From Dendrophyllia cribrosa (Eukaryota; Cnidaria; Anthozoa; Scleractinia; Dendrophylliidae), in the NCBI GenBank assembly GCA_024195265.1, contig JAJLRJ010000002.1, forward strand, positions 52,320,043 to 52,384,042: a DNA stretch of 64,000 bases, read 5' to 3'. Below are positions 55,302 through 64,000 of this stretch, one piece after another. Made by a program: the position numbers and the translations under genes. The notes under the pieces were generated by a model. That model worked only from the letters and a program-made list of their open reading frames with translations. It had not been told where the DNA came from and did no database searches. Every line of letters begins with the position of its first letter. Within the stretch, counting starts at the first letter, position 1.

Positions 55302-55399
55302 CAGATTGTTCCAGTACAATTTTCTCGAAAGCGTTTGCAAGTTCAAGGCAATCAATGACTTTTGACTGAGTTGGGCTTGTGCTATCCTCTTCAGAATAC
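55302..55399 (-). CDS. internal exon of an unidentified gene
   Basis: A 98-nt stretch lies between acceptor ATTACTTATTAG and donor GTGAGTT (55301-55295). The spliced frame is open: YSEEDSTSPTQS then KVIDCLELANAFEKIV and LEQS, phase 2 entry and phase 1 exit. The acidic start and amphipathic helix look like real coding, and both splice sites are good. No neighbouring exon or domain could be assigned. Confidence 0.45.
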
Positions 55400-55783
55400 C
55401 TAATAAGTAATAAAATGACTCGTTAATTTATTGAATACAACTGTACTACCACGATCATAACATGATGAATTAGTTTAAAGACTAACATGATGATCTGAGT
55501 CTCAAAAAATAGCTTCATCAAACCCCGCTCGCGTACCCCCAAAAGCGTCTGTTGTGTAGGTTACATCAGAATGTAAAACAGATAAATATAGTGTAATCTC
55601 TTTTTACTTTCTTTACTGTTTTTTTTTTTAATTTATTATTTTAATCTACTATTTATTGTAATCTCAGAACTGCTGTAATCTGAACCCTCGTAATAAGCCT
55701 AACTTAATTATACCTACCAGCCTCGACTAGTTTTTTAATTATTTGTGGGTAGGTACTATTTAAATCAATATTTGTTATTTAAT

Positions 55784-55818
55784 AAAGTGTTTTGTTGTTG
55801 TTGTTGTTGTTGTTGTTA
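55784..55818 (+). repeat. (GTT)n microsatellite
   Basis: About nine GTT units follow AATAAAGTGTTTT, again like a LINE 3' end. Confidence 0.9.
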
Positions 55819-55879
55819 TAAGGGCGCTTTTATATGTTGTTTGAAACTTTCACACACTAATAAAGTTATTATTATCTTT

Positions 55880-56280
55880 CCACGACTACAGGATGTCCTA
55901 AATGATGAGGGGAAGTTTCTTTCCTATCAGGAATTATTGCAAAAAAAAAAATGATGTAGATTATAATTTTCTTCGGTTCTTTCAAGTTCTTGCGGCAATT
56001 CCCAAACTACTGCTAGAAATGGCAAAACAGACGTCACTCAACAAGAATCTATTTGATATCGTTTAGTCCACTTTTCATCTCTCGCCCTTTGTGTCTATAA
56101 CCAAAAGAAGTAAAGACTTTTATTGGCTATTCATCAACACGTCTTTAACTAAAACCACTGGATTGAAACATGAAGTCCAGTTGACAAACTTCGATGGTGA
56201 CGTACTGGTTATTTTCAGTAAATTACCTAAAATTTGGAAGAAGACCAAAATAATATTTTCTCTTGATCAAACTCAGTGAA
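55880..56280 (+). pseudogene. non-LTR retrotransposon (LINE) polyprotein fragment
   Basis: The frames read QDVLNDEGKFLSYQELLQK, then LRFFQVLAAIPKLLLEMAKQ, then SKDFYWLFINTSLTKTTGLK. This order (D(L/V).D..G.FLS...L, FL.(F/Y)(F/Y)QVL.AIPK.L, K.FYW.F) occurs downstream of the reverse transcriptase in CR1/L2-like LINEs. It is broken by frameshifts and has no catalytic region. The family assignment rests on recalled motifs. Confidence 0.5.
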
Positions 56281-56371
56281 TTTTATCATAAATTCTTACA
56301 CAGAAACATCGCCATTAAAAAAAATAACTAATTTCCTATTGTATTAAAAGATTGCCTGTACTATATATTAG

Positions 56372-57500
56372 ATGGAAGTAAACGAGATTTCCTCCGGTAT
56401 GCGGGGATCGCCGGCAAATATTGCGATCAGGGATCCAGAGACTTTCAAGGCGGGAGAATTATCGCAACATGTGCCCTTATGGGGCCGTGTCTTAAATAAC
56501 TATGGGAAAAAGGAAATGGTTCTAAATTGGATTCGCACAAGGGTCTCTACAAAGGACGTTTTAAGAGAACTTTGTATGACTCAGCCCTTCCTACAAAGAA
56601 GGTTTTTGATAATCATAATTCCTGTGGTGCATTTAGGGAATTCATCACGTCCTCCCTAATTCAACGGATTGAGACGGCTGCTGTGCTCATTTGGGGTAGG
56701 GTTGGTGAGGTTCCACCATCTTGGTTGGTGCTTCCTCTAACTGTGGAACCCCAGAAACCGAGGTTATGCCTGGATGCCCAATTCCTTAACCTATGGATGT
56801 AAGATGCCACGTTCTCCTTAGACCACCTGGCGGAAGTACAACGTTTTATCTACCCTGGTTCTTACATGTCTAAGATAGATGATAAATCCGGGTACGACCA
56901 TGTGCTCTTAGCGGAAGACTCTAGACAGTTTTTCGGTTTCCGATGAGAGGGCTGGTACTTAGTGAACGCCACACTCCCCTTTGGATGGAAAATATCCCCG
57001 TTTGTCTATCAAACAATCGGCATGGGTGTAACGAGTTTCTTCCGGGAGTATGGATTGGCGTGCGCACTTTATATCGATGACAGACTAAACGGGAAAATAT
57101 TTACACCTTCTGGGAGCTGGTCGAAGTCCCCGATTTAAAAGGAACGACGAATTTAGTAGGCAATCGGCAACAGCAGCCCTACACATTGTAATCCTGGTTT
57201 TGGTCCACCTCGGATATTTTCTAGGTGTTAAGAAATGCGTTCTTCACCCGGTGAAACGCCTCACGTATTTGGGCATGATCGTGGACTCTGATTTACAAGC
57301 TTTTCTTATTCCAGAGGACAAGAAGGCCAAGTTCCGTCTGCTTAGAAGTAGAGTTTTGACGTTCAAAACTTCTTTTACCGTTACGAGACCTGCAAAGGAT
57401 TATGGGGAAGTGCATCTCTTTCTCCCTGGCTTTCCCTGGAGCAAAAGTTTACATCCGGGAAATGGCTGGGGCAGTTGGAAGAGCAGGAGGTGGGGCTAAT
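56372..57500 (+). pseudogene. Ngaro reverse transcriptase, frame-damaged
   Basis: Landmarks in order: VPLWGRVLNNYGKKEMVLNW; DSHKGLYKGRFKRTLYDSAL (another frame); VGEVPPSWLVLPLTVEPQKP; CLDAQFLNLW; SKIDDKSGYDHVLLAEDSRQ; LPFGWKISPFVYQTIGMG; CALYIDDRLNG, the YxDD-type catalytic box; then RLTYLGMIVDS. In-frame stops follow LNLW (TAA, about 56800) and FGFR (TGA, about 56944). Frameshifts lie near 56530 and 57140. The enzyme would copy element RNA into DNA; this copy cannot make it. Confidence 0.85.
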
Positions 57501-57579
57501 GTTGTTAAGTTTTCCGATCGTCTTCGTAAAGAAATTCAGTTCTGGAAATTTCTTGATGCTTGGGAGGAACACATCCCTT

Positions 57580-58430
57580 GGCGCTCCGAAAGGTATGTGG
57601 CCCTTAAGGTGTCAACAGACGCTGGGCATCTATCGTTGGGCAGCGGTTATTCACCTTGAATCTGGGGATGTAGAACTTATAGACTTTTGGGAGGAATCAG
57701 TACAAGGGGAACACATCAATGTCAAGGCATTCCGCGCTGTGGAGAGGGCTCTTCTCTAGCTGTCTTCCTCAAGGGGCGAGGGATTGCCGAGTCGATCTCC
57801 GATCAGATAACCAGACAGTCATTAATATCTGGATGGGTCAGGGATCCCACTCCTCTGCATTGAGCGCTGTGGCCAAACATATTTTCGAGTTTGTAACTAG
57901 TAGAAACATTCAATTGTCGATGTCTTACGTCCCTTCAGGTCTTAATCCAGCAGATTGGTTCTCGCGTAAGCTTTCCAAGTCGAATTCAATGTTAAACCCA
58001 AATGTTGGGAGAAGGTGCAGGCAGAGTTTGCAGGGAATCAGGGACATAATTACGATCTCATGGCGTTGGACACTAATGCACAATGTGATAGAGATGGTGC
58101 CGCCAGGATCGGCTGGTGTAAACATTTTCAATCAGGACATTTCTACCTGTGATTGCGGGCGCGTTCGGGTCTATGTCTTCCCGCCATTTTCTATGATTTC
58201 ACCCCTCCTGTGTTTCGTCATTGACCGGAGGGCGGTTGTAACTTTGGTGGTGCCAAAGTTATCCCGGCTCCCTTCCTGCTGGCCTTTAGTCAATGCCCTT
58301 GCAAGTAAAGATGTTCTTATTGCACCTGCGGGAGATAAGGAGGCGCTCCTGGTCCCAACAGCACACGGTTTCAAACCAGATACCTTGCGATCTGAGCTCT
58401 GGGCCAATTGCGTGGACAAATTTTAGTATT
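57580..58430 (+). pseudogene. Ngaro RNase H domain
   Basis: After KVSTDAG, the frame shifts to INLESGDVEL-like coding (HLESGDVELIDFWEESVQGE), then CRVDLRSDNQTVINIWMGQG and YVPSGLNPADWFSRKLSKSN, the D..N and 'NPAD..SR' boxes of DIRS/Ngaro RNase H. A frameshift near 57640-57720 splits it. The 58000-58430 part is open but carries no recognised domain. Confidence 0.75.
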
Positions 58431-58565
58431 TCCCCTGTTGGTTTTGCAAATATGCGATAATAATGACGTAATGATAATCAGCATCGTTCCTCTGTTTAAA
58501 GGCTCTACCGTTGATCCCAAGATTATATGTGCCAGCAGTGGCATTGACCAAATGACAAGAACATC

Positions 58566-59830
58566 ATGTTTTGCCAAAGGTGTGGATATCGACGCAAAGC
58601 TGGGAACCAAGCTCTTTTGACGATGTTAAAGAAGCCCATCAACATTGTTGAAATTGAGGCTCGGAGAGTTAGTCTTCGGAATCAGAGAGCTAGGACGCAT
58701 TATGCCAAACAGAAGTCGTCTTTGGAGGTAGAATTAACATGTTTCTTACAGAATATATCCACAAGAAGGGACATATTTTCTGCGACCCCCCGAGATATTG
58801 TTCGTTTCCTTATATGGAAGGACCAGTTCGGGAAAACAGTTGTACACGAGAAGGATTGCCCTTTTGGGGGTCAGAAATCGATGTACACGTGCGCATGCCC
58901 TAAGAGGCTAGCATTCGGGACGGTGGACTCTTTAATTGGAAAATTAAGAGCTCTCTTCGCTGAGTCGGAAAGATGCCTGGATGACTCTATTTTACCCAGG
59001 TACGGGAATCCCGCGGCCTCTCGAGAGGTCAAGGAATATTTTATAACTATGAAAGAGGAACAATTGCTTGCAAAAAGTCTTCCGTCCCAAGCTCAACCTT
59101 TTTTCTTGAGAGTTCTGAAGGCTGTTTCGGATGGAATAATAAGCCGCCTGCGCACCTCGCACATTTCTCCTTCTGAGATCTTTGTACTTGCTAGAGATCA
59201 GGCCTTTTTTAAGACCCAGTTCTTTGGGAGAGACAGGGCAGGGGACTTGGAAAAACTTAAAACGTCAGACCTGCTTTATTTGCCGGGAAACGAGGGTTTT
59301 CTCTTTAATCATTCATTTGCAAAGCCGTTAAGGGATGGCACCTCTAATTTGTTTGCACTCAAACGCTATCCCCCAGATAAATCTCTATGTCCGGTGGTAG
59401 CTATCGAAAGTTATATATCCTTGTGTGAGTCCATGGATATTAGACTTGGTTTCCTTTTTTCAGCCTTTGAACGCGGCAAGGGAGGTCACAGGTGAACTCC
59501 CCTTCTACTGCAAACGCCGCCCAGGCGCGCTTATCATTTTATGCAAAGCAGCTACCCGAATTTTTCGCGAATAGGCACCCTACCCTACACGGTCTCAGGA
59601 GTGGGTGCGCAATCTCCCTCGCCGTATTTGGAGCCAATCTGGTGGCCGTAATGGATCACGTAGGCTGGAAATGCGAACCATTATATTAAAGTCACGTTCT
59701 TAGCCAGAACAGCCCCGCTGATATGTTAGCCTTGCTAACTCCTGCGATGATGGATAAGTATAGGGATATAAATAGTTTAATAGGGTTTAAAAAAGCATTC
59801 CCTTGTGTTACCTTGATGCACCTGAAATAG
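58566..59830 (+). pseudogene. Ngaro tyrosine recombinase, frameshifted
   Basis: A 309-codon frame (58566-59495) covers the N-terminal part (SSLEVELTCFLQNISTRRD; KDCPFGGQKSMYTCACPKRL) and the first catalytic Arg region (FFGRDRAGDLEKLKTSDLL). A one-base shift at about 59490 moves to NSPSTANAAQARLSFYAKQL, then HGLRSGCAISLA (H-x-x-R box) and MDHVGW (second His/Trp). An in-frame TAA at 59687 precedes the natural end at about 59830 (SPADMLALLTPAMMDKYRDI). The recombinase would integrate a circular DNA form. Apart from the two breaks the domain is well preserved, suggesting recent activity. Confidence 0.85.
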
Positions 59831-60733
59831 AGGTAAGGGTTGGGAGAGGACCCGGATGAGGAATGGGATTGGGAGAGGAATTTGATTATGTAAGTTGTTA
59901 GTATGAGGTTGAATGTTGTATTTATAACTATGCATCCTACTGAAGTGGAGACACACCTGAATAAAGTATAGTGGGTCCAAGGATAAGTTAACGGGTCGCA
60001 GCGAGTCATGGGGAGGCTATCCCCACACCTTAATGCTAATGACTTAACAAGAGGGATAATGTACTATTCATAGTTCATTACCATCACGTGACGTCATAAG
60101 GCATTATATAAGACCTCATTTACATACACACGGGGTCGGCAACCCGTGCAGACGTCCCCGTCCACCCCGCCCCTCTTGTTGGGTCGACCCCGTGTCCTAT
60201 GTCAGCTCGATAGGGGAGGCTATCCCCACACCTTAATACCAATGACTTAACAAGAGGGATAATGTACGATAAGAAGCCGAAATATGCTGCTGATAATCAG
60301 CTTTTTAGTGGTGAGTTCTTACTTGCGTTCGATGTTTGCGAGTTTTCTTTGTAATTTCTCTTAGGATTCTGCTTGTGAGAATCCAACCAACCACCAAACT
60401 TAGCTTTGTGATCTATTTCACCCATGGCCAAATTTTATTTGCAAATTCACGGTACTGCTATGGGACTTAAAAATGCCTGTAGCTATGCCGATTTGGCCAT
60501 GGGTGAAATAGATCACAAAGCTAAGTTTGGCGGTCCTATTAAACCTTCACAATGGTGGAGATATCGTGATAATATCTTTGATCTCTGGCACCAAGGTCTT
60601 TCTGCGCTGAATTATTTTACTGAGTACATTAATTCTTTGTATCCCACTATTAAATTTGAATTATTTTCTTTTCTGAGAACAAACTTAATGTTTTAGATGT
60701 TACACTCCATCTTGTCGATGGTTTTATCCAGAC

Positions 60734-61929
60734 TGTACAGCCCCCGAAATGATCCCGACCCCGAAATGATCCCCGACCCCGAAATGATCCCCAAATCGAC
60801 CCCGAAATGATCCCCATTCTTTTTTTCACACTGACCCCGAAATGATCCCCAAGAATTTTTGGAATGGAATGGCCTTCCAACCAGGGAAAGCTGGAATGAA
60901 TAAAATAAAGGCAGTTGAGGAATCTTCAATGTCTCGTCCCAGTCTTCTGTTTCATCTGCGACTTCTGACCAGAAGATCAGTGAGATGTCGCGAACCGCGT
61001 GGTTGTCAACTCTCCTTCTAGTTTGCTTTTTAAAAAGCGTAATCTCCGGAAATGAAGACAAGCCGCCGGATACGAATTCATGTGTGCGTAAGGACGCAGA
61101 GGTTAGTTTGAAACTGTAAGAAATTAACTGTATCAGAGTCGTTAACAAGGTATTGTCAATAAGAAATGTTTATAATCAATGACTATGTACTGCGATGTGT
61201 AATGTGATTGCATAACAGCGGTAAAATATGTATTATCGATAACAAAAATCATGAACATCATTGAGTCAAAGTGAAGCAACTCCAAATAGCCCATGCAAGA
61301 AGCCTTTCATTTTGTTCTTTCGTTTTCAAAAGCTTTGAATGAAAGTTGACCTTTGGTAGCGTGTTTGGTTCCCACGGCGTGCGCGTAAGGAATTACTGAG
61401 ATTTGTTGCCCGATCATGGTAACTAACTGTAATTGTTTTTGTATTGTTTTGATAGACTGGCTGTATTGTTACCATTCAAGTTTTTGATCGTATAATTGTG
61501 TTGTATTTCTCGTTACTGAAATAATATGGTTGTTGATGTTCACGTTCGATCATGTTTGTTTCCTCTTTTAAATCATGCCGGTCTGCTATAAGAAGCGGAT
61601 AAGTTTGTATTTGTTATTAGTTACAGTTGAAAACGCTACACTCGCAAAAATAAGAAATGATATAATTTCTTTAAAAATCGTTAAAAAATGCGTTATAATT
61701 ATTTATTTTAAGAATTGTCCAAAATGAATAAATAAGTGAATACTGCATATAATGAGAATCAAAATTTCCTTAACTGCCTTTATTTTATTCATTCCAGCTT
61801 TCTCTGGATGGAAGGCCATTCCATTCAAAAAATTACTTGGGGGTCATTTCGGGGTCAGTGTGAAAAAAATGGGGATCATTTCGGGGTCGGGATCATTTCG
61901 GGGTCGGGGATCATTTCGGGGGCTGTACA
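60734..61929. mobile_element. MULE-like transposon with ~165-185-bp inverted ends and internal gene fragment
   Basis: The left end (60734-60917) begins TGTACAGCCCCCGAAATGAT and the right end (61768-61929) is its reverse complement. Both ends contain 4-6 copies of CCCCGAAATGATCC and share TCACACTGACCCCGAAATGA, AATGGAATGGCCTTCCA and AAGCTGGAATGAATAAAATA. The flanks are TATCCAGAC (60725-60733) and TATCCAGTA (61930-61938), 7 of 9 matching, fitting a 9-bp duplication. There is no transposase. The interior holds a signal-peptide exon (60985-61101). It sits inside the Penelope element. Confidence 0.8.
60985..61101 (+). CDS. captured first exon of a secreted protein
   Basis: ATG at 60985 opens MSRTAWLSTLLLVCFLKSVI, a clean signal peptide, then SGNEDKPPDTNSCVRKDAE, and meets a donor GTTAGT after 39 codons (phase 0). 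The exon ends in -AE at phase 0, as does exon 1 of peptide gene A, but the rest differs. No second exon was found in the remaining interior of the transposon. The best reading is a fragment of a host gene (exon 1 plus the start of intron 1) carried by the element. The parent gene is not identified. Confidence 0.5.
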
Positions 61930-62897
61930 TATCCAGTAGAATCTGTTTCCCGAGAATTTTCTAGAGCGGCAGAAATTCCTAGAAGTTATTTACTTAAACC
62001 TAAAGTTAGGGATTCCAAACAAATTTTTCCTTTCGTTCTTACATACAACCCATTCATTAATGGGTTGATTAGAAAACATTTCCATCTCTTGGAGTCATCC
62101 CCCAAACTTAAAGAGCTCTTCTTACCTGGTTCTATTATATCATCTTATCGCAGACCTAAGAACCTAAAATAAATTTTACACCTTCAAAGTGCAGAAACAG
62201 CCCGCGACCGACAACGGATGCACAAGTACCCGGCTGTTACAAATACGATAAGACCAGATGTGACCTTTGCGAGAATTTCCTTGTCAGTTCTAAAACTTTT
62301 TTCAGCGCCCAAACTGGCAAAACATATAGTGTTCGACAAAGACTTTCGTGCAACTCTAATAATGTAATTTATTTGGTTCATTGCAAGAAATGTTGGATCT
62401 ACCACTACTGAATTTAAAGTTAGATTTAGGAATCACAAATCTACGATGAAAACAAACAAGAAAACCTGCGAGGTCGCCATACACTTCAACAGAACGCCAC
62501 ACATTCTATCAGATTTCACTTTTCAATGCATAGACCAAATTTATACAAACACAAATCAAGACACAGAAAAATTACTTGTCACTAAAGAAGCGTACTGGAG
62601 TGCGCAGCTATTTTCCCTTTCGCCTTTTGGGCTAAATAAAAGACAGGAATTTCATTCTAAAAATCGTATTCATTACAATTAAATTCAGGGAGGTTTTATC
62701 ACTAGGTTGCGATTTTCTTATAGTTGACCTTTAGCATTAATTTTTATATTTTTTATCGCCTTCTGTAATTGTCTTAGCGTTCAAGGGCTTCGTTCGGGGA
62801 ATTTGTTATTTTTGTGCTGACCTCGTCACTGAAAGGCTCTGAGTGCGGAATTTATTACTCATTGTGCTCGATGGTAGAACCAGAGCTGTGAATAAAG

Positions 62898-63021
62898 ATG
62901 AATTTCTGGAGTCGGACTAGTTTAAAAACATTTAATCGCTGCCTGATGATTGCTTCATTAGAAGCATGAAACTCCGAGTAGCGATTAAATGTTTTTGAAC
63001 TAGTCCGACTCCAGAACTTCA

Positions 63022-63023
<2 letters not shown>
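62898..63023 (+). ncRNA. hammerhead-like motif in a long inverted repeat, 3' of Penelope coding
   Basis: The motif at 62942-62980 contains CTGATGA, stem II TGCTTC/GAAGCA, GAAA, and a three-pair ACT/AGT stem III. It is enclosed by 43-nt inverted arms (62898-62940 and 62980-63023, GGAGTCGGACTAGTTTAAAA...), which would make a very long stem I. The two core boxes are perfect; the exact pairing next to the cleavage site is ambiguous (GTA versus AGT), so activity is uncertain. Confidence 0.55.

Positions 63024-63065
<42 letters not shown>
63022..63065. repeat. (TA)n microsatellite
   Basis: About 21 TA units directly after the hammerhead-like inverted repeat. Confidence 0.95.
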
Positions 63066-63067
<2 letters not shown>

Positions 63068-63254
63068 ATTTGGCCGATTTGAAAACAAGCCATAAAGCTT
63101 AGTTTTAAACCGTACATATCATCCTGTGCCCAAGTTCAGGAGTTGCCATAAAGCCATTATGGTAACAACCGGGAGGTTACATTGTATACATAATTATATA
63201 TATATTTACAATATTCATATTCTACAAAATATGGAAATAAAAACAATAAATTCC

Positions 63255-63297
63255 TTGCCGATATTTCGTCTTTATTTAAAAGACTTCGTCAGGGCAA
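63255..63297 (-). ncRNA. hammerhead ribozyme (minus-strand partner)
   Basis: On the minus strand: TTGCC, CTGACGA, stem II AGTCTTT/AAAGAC, GAAA, TATC, GGCAA. It is the exact mirror of the plus-strand motif, with all core positions kept. Confidence 0.7.
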
Positions 63298-63303
63298 GCG
63301 ATT

Positions 63304-63346
63304 TTGCCCTGACGAAGTCTTTTAAATAAAGACGAAATATCGGCAA
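63304..63346 (+). ncRNA. hammerhead ribozyme (plus-strand partner)
   Basis: Stem I TTGCC/GGCAA (five pairs), core CTGACGA, stem II GTCTTT-TAAAT-AAAGAC, core GAAA, stem III AT/AT (self-complementary, so best formed in a dimer), cleavage triplet ATC. All conserved hammerhead positions are present. The short stem III is the form reported in Penelope-like elements. Confidence 0.72.
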
Positions 63347-63399
63347 GGAATTTATTGTCTTTATTTCCATATTTTGTAGAATATGAATTAACTTTTTGG

Positions 63400-64000
63400 A
63401 AGAAAGATCCAGACAAAGGATGTTTTTGAAGCATTATATATATTTCAAACACTCATTAATAATTCATAAACATATTAGCCTATCACACGACGTAAATCCA
63501 TCACGTGCATGGACCGTTATACCTGGTAATCCATGGTCATTCTGAAAAGCCTGGTGGCGGATTTGATTTCAGTCCCAAGGGGAGTGCGGGGCTGATTGTT
63601 TTTTACCTCATTAGTATTCTTTATATAAAGAATACTAATAAAGGTAAAAGACGATAGGTTTCTTTTCCTTATTAGTAATCTTTTTTTAAAAATACTAATG
63701 TTGGTAGTAATTATTCAGGATTCTTAGTACAACAAATGGTGACTTTAATTTTTTTTTTCAGTACTGTTTTACGATATGTAGCCTTTTGCCATTCTATATG
63801 GAATCTTCTCCAACAAAATAAGCAACCAACAGTTTAGCAAGTAAGCCGTTATTTGAATGACACCAGCGCCCACGTGTAAATTGGTAGGAAAGCGAGTGGT
63901 TCAGAGATGCTACTTATTTCTACTCGTTCAATGCCAATGAATAAAAATTGTTAGACATATTATCCACCGTACCTGTCAACTTTGGTATAGCATTTTTCAT
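63400..64000. other. right edge; only a 30-bp perfect palindrome at 63610-63639
   Basis: The palindrome centres on TTTATATAAA and begins ATTAGTATTC; a diverged related stretch follows at 63678-63700. Otherwise nothing is recognised to the window end. Confidence 0.5.

Larger units (their letters stand above)
56372..60267 (+). mobile_element. Ngaro-type (DIRS order) tyrosine-recombinase retroelement, 5' truncated
   Basis: Reverse transcriptase, RNase H and tyrosine recombinase follow in order on the plus strand, and the 3' end has split direct repeats: B1 60010-60064 and B2 60213-60267 (GGGGAGGCTATCCCCACACC...GAGGGATAATGTAC) around a 148-bp A2 segment. This A-B-A-B layout and the lack of a methyltransferase point to Ngaro rather than DIRS proper. 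The matching A1 copy is not found upstream of 56372, so the 5' end is lost. Stops and frameshifts in all genes make it inactive. Confidence 0.85.
60390..62695 (+). mobile_element. Penelope-like element, split by a DNA transposon
   Basis: Part 1 (60424-60733) encodes reverse transcriptase: FYLQIHGTAMGLKNACSYAD, GEIDHKAKFGG, WWRYRDNIFDLW (catalytic box; one Asp is Asn), then, after a frameshift, LDVTLHLVDGFIQ. Part 2 (61939-62690) continues SRAAEIPRSYLLKPKVRDSK, FVLTYNPFINGLIRKHFHLL, ... CDLCENFLVSSKTFSSAQTG, NNVIYLVHCKKC, FKVRFRNHKS and EVAIHFNRTPHILSDFTF up to a stop at 62682. The GIY-YIG Y-x-G motif is deleted at the KKC junction and a TAA lies at about 62168. Roughly 60 residues between the parts are missing. 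At the 5' end 60392-60432 is an inverted copy of 60490-60530. Confidence 0.85.
63211..63390. repeat. ~180-bp palindrome carrying two back-to-back hammerhead motifs
   Basis: The left arm begins ATTCATATTCTACAAAATAT and the right arm ends with its reverse complement; the arms are about 85 nt, almost perfect. One motif is read on each strand (minus 63297-63255, plus 63304-63346), separated by six bases. Confidence 0.85.

Noticed and set aside
60693..61148. 151-codon minus-strand frame through the left end of the MULE-like element
   Set aside because: It translates the CCCCGAAATGATCC sub-repeats (GSFRG/GIISGSG repeats) antisense to the better-supported plus-strand exon.
61768..61964. Frames of 67-70 codons at the right end of the MULE-like element
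   Set aside because: They translate the terminal inverted repeat in the same way as the left end; no independent support.

Overview
The window is eukaryotic nuclear DNA: AT-rich, mostly non-coding, with spliced exons, tRNA-derived SINEs and many decayed transposons. The repeat types (Penelope-like elements with GIY-YIG endonuclease and hammerhead ribozymes, a Ngaro-type tyrosine-recombinase retroelement, poly(G)-containing MITEs) and the small secreted-peptide genes suggest an anthozoan cnidarian, most likely a stony coral. That taxonomic call is inference from repeat style and recalled families. There is one assembly gap (500 N at 45709-46208).

Host genes are few and lie mainly on the minus strand in the first 13 kb. 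Exon 1 of a 15-hydroxyprostaglandin-dehydrogenase-like short-chain dehydrogenase sits at 441-533, with the rest of the gene off the left edge. Two two-exon genes for small secreted peptides follow (2087-4465 and 9341-12285). Both have a signal-peptide exon carrying a KR site, a phase-0 intron of 2-3 kb, and a final exon of exactly 102 nt with two cysteines at the same positions. I read them as paralogues of a family I cannot name. A decayed DEDD-exonuclease gene (PML C-terminal type) lies between them. Single candidate exons occur at 17639, 26275, 38658/40991, 54006 and 55302.

The rest is a mobile-element graveyard. 13-18 kb: a 106-bp satellite, a 42-bp tandem repeat, a Penelope (PLE) fragment and a 17-bp minisatellite. 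18.4-25 kb: a G- and T-rich block with diverged duplications, broken by a hAT remnant. 27.5-30.2 kb: a BEL/Pao-like gag fragment and a second hAT fragment. 31.9-36 kb: two blocks of a ~44-bp minisatellite around a three-copy duplication. 37.8-42.1 kb: a 4.3-kb inverted repeat whose loop holds a PLE end with a hammerhead ribozyme and a C2H2 zinc-finger gene relic. 43-55 kb: foldback MITEs, SINEs and short tandem repeats. 56.4-60.3 kb: a 5'-truncated Ngaro element with reverse transcriptase, RNase H, tyrosine recombinase and split direct repeats. 60.4-63.4 kb: a PLE cut in two by a DNA transposon that carries what looks like a captured signal-peptide exon, then hammerhead motifs including a back-to-back pair in a ~180-bp palindrome.

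No operon-like or pathway-level cooperation is visible. The most notable items are the paired peptide genes, the exon-carrying transposon and the hammerhead-bearing Penelope remnants.
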